DNA from: Plakobranchus ocellatus
Taxonomy: Eukaryota > Mollusca > Gastropoda > Plakobranchidae
Length of the DNA stretch: 35,804 bases
Direction of reading: 5' to 3'
Assembly (NCBI GenBank): GCA_019648995.1
Contig: BLXT01002730.1
Location: 1,055,127 to 1,090,930, forward strand
The notes below the pieces were generated by a model that did no database searches, was not told the origin of the DNA, and saw nothing but the letters and a program-made list of their open reading frames with translations. Positions 1-12,600 of the stretch are shown here, piece after piece. Positions within the stretch are counted from its first letter, which is position 1. The number at the start of each line of letters is the position of its first letter. Made by a program: the position numbers and the translations under genes.

Positions 1-884
1 TTTATACTTTATCGATTTTGAATTTTGACCAAAATTTACTTTTTCAAGTAAATGGCCAGCCATGCTCTATGGAATTCGCCTAATGTCTGTTCCAGAAAAG
101 GTACCCGATGATGACGATGAGATCTAGATCTAGATTAGTTAGGTGAAAAAAAATAAATCAACTGCGTTTGTAGAATTTTTAAAGCGCAATATGAATTTTT
201 TTTTCATCATGATACGTAATCCAACAAAATCAACATTCTTACATTATTTCCGATTAAGAGGAGGTTCAGATTCTTGCAGATTGTACAGACAAGAGTATGT
301 TACTTTGTAGACCGAAATATGAAGCTTCGCCGGTAGGCTTTGGTGGCTTGTCTTGAGTTATCGACTCCTTCAAACGTTCAAGTTTCGTTTCTTTGTCTTG
401 AAGCTGCCGCTCTTCAGTGTTTTTATTGTTTGTAAACTTTTAGGCTATCCATACGTAACATGTAGGCCTAAGCAGTGGTTGCATATATTGAACAACAGTA
501 TTAATTTAGATTTTTTTTTTTTACAGAATAAGGAAGGAACCTTTTTTTTCTTTAATTAGTCAATTACCCAAGAGCCGTTCCCAGACAATCATCATCACGG
601 CGGATCTAGTGTGTACGATGCCTCCCTTACTGCTTTTCGGAAGTCCCCTCAGCCGGCGAACAAACTCGTTCTTAATTATTCTTCTATGTCTTTCGATCAT
701 GTTCTTCCAGGACGTCCTCTTTTGCCTCCACATCTTCCCTCTATAAAAATGTTCGTGCCTTTTTATATCTTTTAAGTACCTGAGTTTTTGCTTCTTTGTA
801 ATATTCCAAAGTTCTGGCGTTTACATTTTTTTCTATACTTCAGAGTTGGTTATTAGATCTGTCCACGGTATTTTTAATAATCGA

Positions 885-1010
885 CCTTGTAGTGGTGTGG
901 AGCAGTTGGTAGAAACAATTTTAACCGGTCTGGGTTCAAATAAGTCCTTTTTAATTGAACTGACAGAATATTGTCACACACATACACACACACAAACACA
1001 AAAAAAGCTC
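885..1010 (+). mobile_element. Possible tRNA-derived SINE relic with microsatellite tail
   Basis: TGGAGCAGTTGGTAG near 899 resembles a pol III A box. GGGTTCAAATAAGTCC near 931-946 resembles a B box at tRNA-like spacing. A CA-rich tail (975-1000) and an A run follow. The copy is too decayed for certainty. Confidence 0.25.
975..1000 (+). repeat. CA-rich microsatellite
   Basis: Interrupted CA repeat followed by an A run. Confidence 0.85.
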
Positions 1011-1785
1011 ATTGAGCACAAGAAAAATGGTCACCAGTGAGGTGACCTACCGGAAAGAGCTTGTTATAATCAAAGACAAGCATATATGTACTCGAAACAT
1101 AATGCGTCTACACTGACGGCTCCAAACAACAAGAAAAAGTCACAGTCGCTATATATGTCCTCACAGCTTGAAGAGACAGGTCTTCTGTCTTCAATGCTGG
1201 TCTCGAGGGTATGTCTCGGAAATGAAGGGATTTGCTAGGTCGCTGAAAAAATTGTTTACATACAGTGACAGCCTGACAGCGAGATTTTAAACAGAAAAAC
1301 ACCAAACACTTCTATTAGCATACTGGAAAACTCTCACCCCATATTCATATCTTATGTCCACGACAACCAATAAGCTATCCAGCACCTTTTTAGTTGAATT
1401 CTTAGGTTAAGAAAATAACAACAGATACCCTTCCCCCCAAAACAAAAAAAAAGGTTGAATAAATGTACTACAACGTAACATACTTGTATACACTGCTCTT
1501 AGAGGTAAATGCTGGCAACATAATGGATTACTTCAAGGAACTTGGCCTCTTCAGACATTGTGCTAGTGGAAAGAATCTTCAAATTTGAAACGGATTTCAA
1601 GGCCTGTTCCTATATTTCTTGGCTATTGATAGCCTGTGAGAGGAAATAAATGAATAGAAACTCTGTGATCGCCGAATGAATTTTAATGGTGGATTCGGCA
1701 GATAAACGATAATTGCACAATGAAACGTGCTTCAGTACAGTAGTTTATGTCAGGTCAATGGTTTTATTTTTAATGACTGACTGGT

Positions 1786-1835
1786 CCAATCGCAGCGTGC
1801 CAAGCATGTTTTGCAAAAAGCAAGGGGCGGATTGG
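1786..1835 (+). promoter_or_regulatory. Promoter-like cluster upstream of FKBP2: CCAAT box, GC box, inverted CCAAT
   Basis: CCAAT lies at 1786-1790, GGGGCGG at 1824-1830 and an inverted CCAAT (ATTGG) at 1831-1835, 200-250 bases before the FKBP2 ATG. The spacing suits a TATA-less proximal promoter. No canonical ERSE (CCAAT-N9-CCACG) was found. The transcription start is not visible, so the assignment is an inference. Confidence 0.35.
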
Positions 1836-2035
1836 AAAGTGAAACTAGACTACGTTTTGTCGCTTAGGCCTTTCAGGTTGCACTGTCGTTAGCTCGGAAC
1901 CTAAATTCTAATTCCAGATCTAGATAGGATATCTAATATTGATCTAGATCTAGATTCTTACAAGCCCAGAAAAGCGGTCCCTCGGAAACGCTTAAGATCC
2001 TTTAATTGTCAGAAGCTAACATTTCTGATTTCACA

Positions 2036-2212
2036 ATGAAATTGTATTTTATTTCAGCGTTGCTTTTGCATTTTTATATGCAACTTGAATTTGGACAGGC
2101 CGATCCAAACAAATCCGACAAAAAGCTCCAAATTGGTATCAAGAAAAGAGTTGATCCTGATAAATGCAAAATAAAAACTCGAAAAGCAGATATTCTGCAT
2201 ATGCATTACACA
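2036..2212 (+). CDS. FKBP2: FKBP2 coding exon 1: signal peptide and start of FKBP domain
   Basis: It encodes 59 residues from [11 protein letters not shown] to ILHMHYT. The donor is ACA|GTGAGT at 2213, phase 0. Reading through meets a stop six codons later, which supports the splice. [12 protein letters not shown] and HMHYT are hallmarks of FKBP2. Confidence 0.95.
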
Positions 2213-3601
2213 GTGAGTGTCTCAGAGTAAGAATGAACATTAAGCTATAGATCTAGAATCTAAAATTAGTACTTTCAGAATAGGTATTCATGCGGCCCTG
2301 TTAACCCTGGTAATGCGCTGGCTGAGGCCCAAGATCAGACTGCCCGGTGGGCGGCTGCCTAGCAGTTTTGTTTGCAAACGTTGTAACTGGCTGAACCAGC
2401 TGTACAAATCTGACAGTGCATGTTTGTTTACGCTCTATCTCCTATTATTGTTTGATTATGCCTAACAAAAGTATATTTTTTCTGAACGCAAACACTACAA
2501 GCATTTTATTGTTCATAATTGTAAAAGTTTTAAAGTTATTTTGTGTAAGTTTTAGCGCTTGGAAGTCAAGAATTTATAGAGAACTTACGAAAGCACTAAG
2601 AAAAGCTGATTCAACTTACTGCCACATCTACACTTACGATAGTCTAAGTAGCGGGGAAATGAGATTTATTCCTTTACCTTCCAATTCCCTTGAATATATG
2701 AGACTATATTTGAGTTTTTAGTGCCTTTGGTTCATTGAAAACATTGAAAAAAAAGAACGACGAAGGAGATTAGTAGATGCACTACTATCATCTTGTGTCG
2801 CTAGCACTCTAAGAACATTGGGATTGCTTAGATCAATGATCTCAGCCATATCGGTATTCATACTGAGTGTGTCTCAAGCTGACTAAAATAGTAGGTTACA
2901 AAAATGCTGTGTATTATATGATCAGCAGCAGTGTCGATGTTACTGGTATAATAACGATTCGAGTAACTTATATAGCTAGCATCTAGAAATCTAATGGTAC
3001 TCTTAGGCTAGGCCTGCTAAATCAGTGCCAAGTGTGGCCTACATGCAGTCTATTTACCAAAGTGACTTATATATAAGATAAGATAGCAAAGACAAAAAGC
3101 AGACGCGGTGTAAGCTGGACATCAAAAACAAAATTCTTTCATCAAATTGCATCACCAAAAATTTTATCATCGAATCAAGCATCTTGAATTATACCACTCC
3201 CAACCCCACCTTTCACTTTCTCCAAATTATCCTATCCTCCCTTTGTCTTGTACACACTGGCATCCTTCAATACAACCTCGTCATTCCTTCTCCCCTAGCC
3301 CTTTGCCTTCAACATTCAGTTAGCTTAGGCCTAACTTATTTCATCAAGTTGCATCACCGAAAATGTTATCATTGAATTGAGCATCTTGAATTATACCACT
3401 CCCAACCCCACCTCTCTCTCTATCTCTCTGATTCATCCCATCCTCCCTTTGTCTTGTACACACAGGCATCCTTCAATACAACCTCGTCATCCCTGCTCTC
3501 CTTTGTCTTCAACATTGGTTAGCTGAGGCCTAACTTCTTTCAAGTTGCATCACTAAAAATTTTATCATTGAATCAAGCATCTTGAATTATACCACTCCCA
3601 A

Positions 3602-3653
<52 letters not shown>

Positions 3654-6600
3654 ATCTATCTATCTATCTCCGATTCATCCCATCCTCCCTTTGTCTTGTA
3701 CACACTGGCATCATTCAATACAACCACATCATCCCTTCTCCCCTTTGCCTTCAACATTCAGTTAGCCTAGGCCTAGCTTCTTCTTAGTGATTACAACACA
3801 AAAAATTCCATTGAATATTGAAATAAGCATCAGTCATCCTGCCCCTCTCATCCCTTCCCTCTTCTATCAATCAAGCCATAAAAATAGGCCTAATTCACAG
3901 ATCCAAAAACTAAACAAGATAGTATCCCGATCGCATGCAGTGCCTCTCACTTTTTGCACTGTAACTTGGCTTTGCGTGGGCCTATGTGCTTCAAATAAAC
4001 TGCAATTTGATTGGCGGTTATTATTGGATCTAACTAATTAGATAGATTGACTCTTACATACTCTAGAGTTGAGAAATTTTCCATTAAATAGAGCGATAGC
4101 CTGTGTTGTTTTGAAACAACCATCGACCTGCGCCATCATAGGTCTTGTAAGGTAGGAGATTTATTTCTAAAATTTGTTTTTTTAAAAGGCCTACTTGTAA
4201 ATCATTATAACCTGTGTTACATAAACACAATTTGTCCAACAAATCATGTTATACATTTATTTGTATTGTCATTTTGGAAAGTAATGGGCATTGTCAAGGC
4301 TCTCTTTATTGGTGTGAGTGAATGTGCTACTGAATAATAATAAAAACGACAAAATACCAACAAAAAAAAAACAATAGTGACAACAACAACAAAACAAAAA
4401 TAATGATAGTAATAAAAATGATGATCATGATAATAATAATAATAACAATATTAAAATGATGAGCATAATTTTTTTTTTAAATTGGAGTTTCCGGGCAATC
4501 TGTACAAACTTGTCCACACTTCAGATCTGAACCTCTGCTACCATTGTGAACATCCATATGATATAGGCCTGTTCTTATTTTGTAAAATTTAAGAAAGAAA
4601 AAAACACTTAATAACTGTCTAATCAGGGTTTTTCATATGTGTGAGTGTGTGTATGAAACCCAGTAAAAAAAAAAAAGAAAGTAACACTTCCAAAATCCTG
4701 TAGAATGTATAAAATTTGAACCTGCAGCTTTTACCAACAAATGATCTATTATTTAACAGAATGTTCTACTTGTTTTCTGCATTAGAAGTTTGTATATTCT
4801 CTAATGAGGCTGGATCTAAAAAGATCGGGGTTTTTGGGGTTTTTTTCCTATGTATTACACCTTGCGAAAGATCTTTAATCTAGACTTATTTAGATGATTG
4901 TGTAGAAATTAGATCTAGTCAAGAGGCAATCGCAATGTTATGAAATTTTGATGCAAATCAGTGCACCCTCCCCTTAAAATAAAGCGTCCATTTTAAAAAT
5001 TATTAAATTGAAAAAAAAAAAAGGAAGAAAGGAGAGATTGATGAAGCTCTACATGAATCTAATTTGAAGAAGAAAAATGCATTGAATACCAAGGGTTAAA
5101 GATTCAAAGCAAACTAACTCTCCCTTTTTTGGGTTTAAAGGGAAACAATTTGCCTTAACTGGCACCAGTTCTTATTGTCTAGCTTATAGCAACCAATGAA
5201 ATGATTGATTGGATGCCAAGTTGCCAGTAAAAAAAAATTGCTACTCATTAAAATAATTATATGTCTTTGCAGTTTTCATTTGCGAGTGCTGTTATCAGGT
5301 GGGAGGGTCTGGGCTGATTATTGGACTTACTGTGCCTCACAAATTTTCCTCATGGTCAAGTTGGTATATCAACTTGGCATGGAAGTTGGGTTAATAGTTC
5401 CACTTCATCTGCATTGCATGTTCCATTGAATGGTAGGCATGTCAAATTTATAAGTTTGTCAAATTCTAAATAAATAGATAATATTAAATCTAGATCTAAA
5501 ATATTGCCTCTTCATTTCGTGAGTAGCTGATGGGTGTGAAAATAAACATTTTTTAAATTTCCATAGAAAAAGACGCAGCGGTTTTAAGAAACATAATACT
5601 ACGTAAAAAGACATATATATGGAAATAATATAGTGTGTCGACCCATTGGCATCAATAATCAACATGGCCATCTACTTTAGGTGGACAACTAATAGGGACG
5701 GCAGCCCTCCACCAGTGCCCAAAGTAGTGAATAGTTCCCCACTGCTACTTCTTATGCCTTTGCACACAGCATTGATGAAGCTGTTTATTTCCAACACTGC
5801 CGGTAATAGCATCTATGCAGTGTTCTTGCTGTTAGCAATATACACTGCCCCTCTCATCCTAGCAACAAATAGATTACCATTTTAAGCCTCTGTATCTGTG
5901 GTACCATTGCTAGTGCAATAGCAAATTTTTGGTGAGATTTTGCCACACCTGGGATATTTAGTTTTTTTTTTTTTTTACTTACTTCTAAAGTCCAATTATA
6001 AAGCTTGTCCCAATGCGCATGAAGAAGAAAAAATTGATCGATATCGAGATTATTGACCTTCACCGGTTAGATTATAATCCTTTTTTAAATTTTAGTTTTA
6101 TGTTTCTGATTTTTTCTCAAGGATTCCGATTCGTGAAATATCGCCCTAAACTCTTTCCGTACGTATGCTGATATATAGGCGCTAATTTTCACCCCCATCC
6201 ATATGTATGCTAATGTATCGGCGCTGAAAGGTCTCTCTATTCTTGCCTCCAAAGCATGAATTCCATCTGCATCCAAAAAAAAACCGTCTTGAAAGAGTTA
6301 AAAAATATAGCATACTTTTGTATTAGAAAAATACACATTAATAGTACTGTCAAACCTGTTGATAGCAACCACTGAACAACATTTAACCGGTGGTCACTTT
6401 GACATTGGATACGTATTGATTAATTTTGCAAGAGTTGCAAAGAAGCCTGAAGGTTAACTTTCAAAATTGCCACACAACTGGCACCGAACAAAAAAAACTT
6501 GCTGTTCTGAGATTTTCAATGCATTAGAGCAAATAGTTAGCAAGCTTAAGATTGCCTACAAGCCCACCAGAACACAAAAAGCTAGCAAGTAGCATCATTA

Positions 6601-9600
6601 AAAAAGTAGATCAATTAGATTGACTGTTACCTCTTACTGACAGATGTGGCGAAACATAAAGTGAGACACACTATTTGTGCTTATAGTATTAACCTGCAAC
6701 TAAACCTTTCCTTCTACACCCATTTTTTCTACCTACCTCTCTCTCTCTCTGTTTCTCTTTTTCATTCTCTCTCGCATGCATGGGCACTATTGCAAGCGAA
6801 AACACAATAACATTTGCTCATGGGATGGGCAGTATGGCAGCCTGGGATAGGCGGCTTCAAAATAAACCACCCTCTCCCCCTGTCAACATCTTTGTATTAG
6901 CTTGTGATAGGTACATGACCATATGCCACTTCTCTTATTATCAATTTCAGTCACCGCATGTCATATTGAATAGGTGGTTGCCTTAAAAGGAGTATCACTT
7001 CTACTTAATCCATTCCCATCACACAAAATTGATTTGCTCCATGGTTTCATGCATTTTATTCAGGAAACTCATTTCCAAATTTAATATTTAGACTACCATT
7101 CAATAAACATGTTTTTATTTAAATTTCACTTTTGAAAACTGTATGGAATCGATGTCTTCATGGTTTTTAGAAGTGTATTTTATTCCGGAAACTCATTTCC
7201 AAATTTAATATGTATACTATCATTCATTACAAATATTTTCACTTTGAAAACTCTATGGAATCATGATGTAATGAGCCTTGTAGAAAGTGTTCAGATTTTT
7301 TATGGACGTCAAAGATAGAAGATTTTTTCTGATAATCTTGAGTTTGTCAGTCACAATTGATTCAGTGGAGTTTGGGAAAGTACTGCAAATAGCAGGTCTG
7401 CTGTGGTGCTGGTATTTTCAGCAGTTCTGGACATAACCACTTAAAATTTAATAAAGTAGTCAATCCTTAGCAAATTCAGCAGTTGAAGGGTTTTCCATAA
7501 ATTGACAAGGCAATTTGAAATTTAGATCTATATTTCTTTTTCTTTGTGCACAATGATTGCATTTGTAGAAGAAACATTTTCCCCTTAGAATTCCTTGTAA
7601 AGTTTGGTTTGCAAAAGGTTAGGAAATTTGATATTGTCAATGTCCTCAATTTTCTTGATAATAATTTATGTATCAATCAATCAAATCATCTCCAATCCTT
7701 ATTCCCTTCACAGAATGAATCAAGACCTGATTTTATCTCAAGGGTCTGTGCAAAAAAAATTAGCTTTTTAAAACACTTACAAATTTCATTTTTGATGCCA
7801 GCCAAGCCGCAGATTATACTAGGTTTAAATTGTGATGTCAATTTTCATGGGGCTGCCTTTCATGGTGAAAATAAATTGCAATGATTAGATTTGAGCATTT
7901 AGGAGATAAAAACATGACAATGGGTTATATATGTGCTGCAATCCCACAAAATGAGTCAAGTTGCAGTTGTGCATGATTGACTCTAAATGAAAACTGCTAA
8001 TAGGAGGGAGGGGAAACTACCCTTTTCTTTATGTGTAAGATATTCTATAAACATGTTATAAATTTTTTGTACATGAAGCATTAGAATAATGTTTTGATTT
8101 AACCTCAGTGTATAGACCTGCAACTTGACTCATTTTGTAAAACTGCTGCAGATAAGAAAATAACTGTCTTAATGTAGATCCCAATTATTTCACTTTTTTT
8201 ATGTTTGGACTAAAGAACCACCAATTAAAAAACTGGAAAAGGGCAAATGGGAACTAGTGTAGTTTTATTATAAGATATTAGCTGGAGATCCAGTTGAAAA
8301 AAGTAGGTTTGTGTTGAATTAAAAGTGGGCGGCAACTTTTAAAAAGTAATTTTGTCATCATAGTTATATTCATATGTTGATTGGTTATTGACACATAAAG
8401 AATGCATCCAAACTAACATTTATTCTTTTTTCCGCTATTTAAATGTTTTTGTTTTTTTTTCAAAGGGCAAATTGGAAGATGGCACAGAATTTGACAGTAG
8501 CCACTCAAGAAATGAGCCTTTTGTTTTTACTCTCGGCACAGGCCAAGTCATTAAAGGATGGGATCAAGGTCTGCTCAAGTAAGCAAGAATTTTGTATTAT
8601 TAAAAAAATTTTTTTCTCTTTTCTTCTTCAGTTTTTTTTTTACTTTTCATGTTTCAGACACAGCATCACCATCATCTTCACTTTTATTATTATTATCATC
8701 GCATATGTAAGAATTTTTTCTTCAGTTTAGTTTTTATTATTACTGGTACAACTACTACTATTTTTTTCTTATATTTTTATATATATATATTATATATATA
8801 TATTAATATAAAAATGACACTGTAAAAGACACTTCCTACCAAAGCTATGAGCAGTTATTGAAGGAAGCAATTTTTTGCGTTTGCAGTTACTTCATGAGAG
8901 TAAAAAGATTTCAAATGGTTGAATATAACTTATGTTTGATCATGTTTTATTGATAGATAATCAAGTCTTGAAATGGAAGTTGGAGCTTAACTTCCCTCAT
9001 GATAGGTTTATAAGATGAAGCTCATTATATTCACATTACATCTTAAAATGTTTGTTCCCAAACTTTGAGGGGAATATCTCCCTTTCTCTCATACTCATTT
9101 GAATATCTTTATTACAATCTTGCTTTTGCGAAATCAGTATTTTTCAGAGGATTATAGGCTACTAAATCCTTAAGGATGAGTGACGCTAGAGAATGTTAAA
9201 ATCTTATTTAAAGCATCAAGAGACTTAATACACTTAATACTAAGTTTACTATTGTCAGTGGACCCCAAAACAAACTGATATACTTTAATATTCCAAAGCA
9301 TAACTGATTGGTATGGCAATGGCAGAGTTGAAAAATAAACACGGAGACTTGCAACGTTTGCACTAAAAAAGCTGTATATTCAATCACTGTAAAATTTTGC
9401 ATATAGAAAAAGAAATGTAATCTCAATGTTGTGTCAGGGACTTTTATGGAATACAAACCGCGGGTGTCAAACGATACTTCTGTCATTTGATTTTAGCCAT
9501 TTTTCAGGAAAGGCAAAAAATTTATGTTTTTTTCCCAGAAATAAGCAGAGATCCAATATTTGGAAAACTTGTATATTATTGTTTACGAAGTGGTTCAGTC

Positions 9601-12600
9601 TATTGAACTTTCTCAAATTTGAATTTCTTTTTTTAAGATATATACAATACATTGCAATAAGGATTAAAAAATTTTCAAACTGATACTGCTGTAACTCCAG
9701 ATACTGTAGACACGCAAGAAAAATCGTATGCAACGCTTATCATACTGCAGTGTCACATAACAATATCTCTTGGGATTGTTCCAAGGTGGGATGTACAAGT
9801 GGAATGCTCAGAGCTTGATTATATTAAAGGAATAGAGTAAACAAATTGCTCAGGGGTGGGTTGTATGAGAGGATGTTAAAAAAGATGGCTCAAAGGTGTG
9901 AGAGGATCGATTGAAACAGTTGCTTTAAACTAAGTTTTGTGAGAGGATTAATTTAAACAGATTGCTCAGAGTTGGGTTCAGTAAAAGGATTCATTGAAAC
10001 GGATTGCTTAAGGCCAACTTCTGGTTCAGGAATCAATGATGTAAGTCAGGTATCATATTTTTGTCCCGATGGTTTGTATTCTTTGCAACAGTTATCTTAT
10101 CATCAGTATTGGAGCTTGATGCAGAGAGTCATCACACCGCAATTACTCATCGTCATTATCGTCCGGAGCCACTGAAATATCCATGTCTGCTCCGTTGTCT
10201 CTTTGCTGATTGATATTAATTGGCTTTGTTAAATAAATCATTCTTGGAATGTTGGCCAATGGTTCATCAGGTTCTTGGAGAAGGGAAGCAAGCATTCAAT
10301 CAATATTGTTTGAAGCCTTTTCTGAGGCCTGCAATGTAGAAAATCATTAGTCGCCCATTCTCATACAAGAATTTTATAGTTGCCATATACTTTTTTCACC
10401 TTTTTTTGCCAGTATTTAGATGGATCTAGCAGTTTCACATTGCCCTAAGTTAAGGTGCAAAGAAGAAACTAGTGGTAATGGATGCAAAGATTGTCTTTTT
10501 TTGTACTGTCATAAGTAAATTTTGGCATGGTTTTTTGATAATGACAACTGTAGCTATAAGTTAACTTATGTTAGTATCTAATGTTAATTTTTTTCCTCCT
10601 TTGGTATGCGGCAAGTTTTATATATCAAATATCTCTTTAATTTTTTTTTGGTGGTGGGTTTAGTATTTTGAAACAAAGTGCACTTTGCCCCTAAGTTGTT
10701 GTTGAGTCCCATGAAAAAATTCTTGAAGAGTTACTCCTTTTTTCTTTGCAAGCAAAGAGTGCTATAACTTGATGTTTTCAAACCAGCAATATCAATACAA
10801 TATAAAAATAGAAATTTTGTTTTGAAAAGCTTTTTATGCAACGTAAAAAATGATCTCAGAAATAATGTGTGGACTTTAGTGTGGCACTGTCAATGAAGCT
10901 TGAGTCGTGATTAAAAATGAGTGGGAAAAAATGCAAGGCAAGTGATGAGCCTTCTTTACATTCATGTTGGTTGTGGTTTCAGGTTTTTATTAATGAAAAA
11001 AAATGAGAGTTTAATCCTAGGGTAGGTTTTTAGAGACATAATAGCTGCAAATTTTTCTTTTCTGGACCTCTTCTGTGCAATGAGGTGCAGCCTGTACAAA
11101 TCAGCTTCCCGTGAAAATTTCTTCAAAAGAACTACAGGTTGACCAATTTGAGATCTACCATACAAACACTATAACCCCATTAAATTTGATGAACATAGAA
11201 TGAATATTGTTTGACAGAATTAGCTTGATTATGATACAAAAAAGGGCTACAGTACCAGATTTTCACAGGAGCTTGATTTCACCAGAATGTATCATTTATG
11301 ACTGTCCTAAAAAATAAAAAACATAATGAACTTGCATTCAGATTTCAGAGGGTTTAGCGGAATGCTAATGATGAATGCTTAACTTAAATATATGGTGAAT
11401 AATAATCCAAGATATTTTATTTGTTCAGCATGTGTGAAGAGGAGAAAAGAAAGTTGGTAATCCCACCAGAATTGGGCTACGGGCAAAGAGGAGCTCCACC
11501 AAAGATACCTGGTAATTTGGAAAATAAATATTTCAAACCTAACAATCTTTGAATAGTCACCTTCATATCCAGAGATTTGAAGAGAGAAATATGGATTAGA
11601 TTGTGCTTCTGTCTTTAAATTCTAAAAACATGCCTTTATGCATACTATCCTCCTCCCATTCCTTTTCCTCCTTCCTCTGTCAATGGTATTTTTTGCAAAT
11701 CCTGAAAACATAAATTTTATTATGTATAGCTGTCCCAATAGTTGAGTTTAGAATCTAGATATCTAAATTCAAATCAAAATCCTGAACATGCAAGTTTTCA
11801 GATTTAAATGGGATTTCCGACTTTTCTGATTTCGGAATTTTTTTTTTCATTTTTAATTGATTTTCTGATAGTTTTACGATTGGCTGACAGACCTGCCAAC
11901 ATTAGATTTTATCAACTGGGACAAAATGACGCTTATCACTCACAGTCAGAACCAAGAAAATTACGATCAGTGTGCAAGGCCTAACAAATCTCCTGAATTT
12001 ATCATGTAACTTTAATGCCCGATCCTAACCCAGTGTTTGAAAAAAAAAAATCCTTTTATTTCCGCTCTGAACAGTGTATTAAAAAAATACATAATTACAT
12101 CTTCCATTGATAGGCAAACAAGTAAGCTATAGTAGTATTTGCACATCCAGTACTAGGCCTAGTGGGAGGACTGGCCCCTCTTTGGCCTTGTGTGGTAAGC
12201 CCATCATGTCGGCAAAAAGATAAGATAAATCAGAGGTTGTTCATCAATCCTCTTGTCAGCTTTAGATTTGTTATCAAAGAAACTTGAGGTGCCGACTATG
12301 CATGCTTTTAATACTAATATTATAATAGAATCAAATATTTAAATTGTGGTTGATACAAATTGTACTTTTCTAATACAAGCCAAGATGCCTGGCTCTACCT
12401 TTAAAAATCCTTTTTATAGGTCTACTTACCTATATGTTAAACAACTCATGAAAGTCTACCAACCTAACTAACTATACTCTCTCTCTTTTTATCTCTCTCT
12501 CGCTCGCTCTCTGTCTCCTCATTCATGTATATCATGCTTATGAAATGTAACTTTCCTTCTCTTTTTAATTTTTGTTATTAGCGTGGATATGAATGTCTCT

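Larger units (their letters stand above)
1..1785. other. Upstream non-coding DNA
   Basis: No supported gene. It holds an AGATCTAGATCTAGAT run at 120-135, a basic 57-codon - strand frame at 560-733 that looks like decayed coding sequence, the SINE-like relic at 885-1010 and a perfect short hairpin at 1029-1047. Confidence 0.6.
2213..8465 (+). other. FKBP2 intron 1 (about 6.25 kb)
   Basis: Contents: a GC-rich island at 2285-2415, the minisatellite at 3131-3860, an A-rich AAC/AAT tract around 4330-4460, short repeats at 6161-6225, a CT-rich stretch near 6735-6775 and the 7041-7266 duplication. No further exon is needed between the phase-0 ends of exons 1 and 2. Confidence 0.85.
8579..11428 (+). 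other. FKBP2 intron 2
   Basis: AT-rich intron holding the AT palindrome at 8770-8816 and the degenerate array at 9842-10010. No other coding signal seen. Confidence 0.85.

Noticed and set aside
2416..2721. 101-codon + strand frame in FKBP2 intron 1
   Set aside because: Hydrophobic, AT-driven composition with no motif, splice context or homology that I can see.
3131..3860. CRISPR-like array of direct repeats
   Set aside because: The units are ~200 bp with no short repeat and unique-spacer pattern, in a eukaryotic intron; it is a minisatellite.
5646..5885. 79-codon hydrophobic frame
   Set aside because: No recognised family and inside a confirmed intron; a frame of this length is expected by chance at this window size.
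7546..7884. 112-codon + strand frame in FKBP2 intron 1
   Set aside because: AT-driven composition, overlapped by another frame on the opposite strand, no recognisable domain.
8388..8730. Open frames overlapping FKBP2 exon 2
   Set aside because: One is the exon plus intron read-through; the other is a shadow in a different frame.
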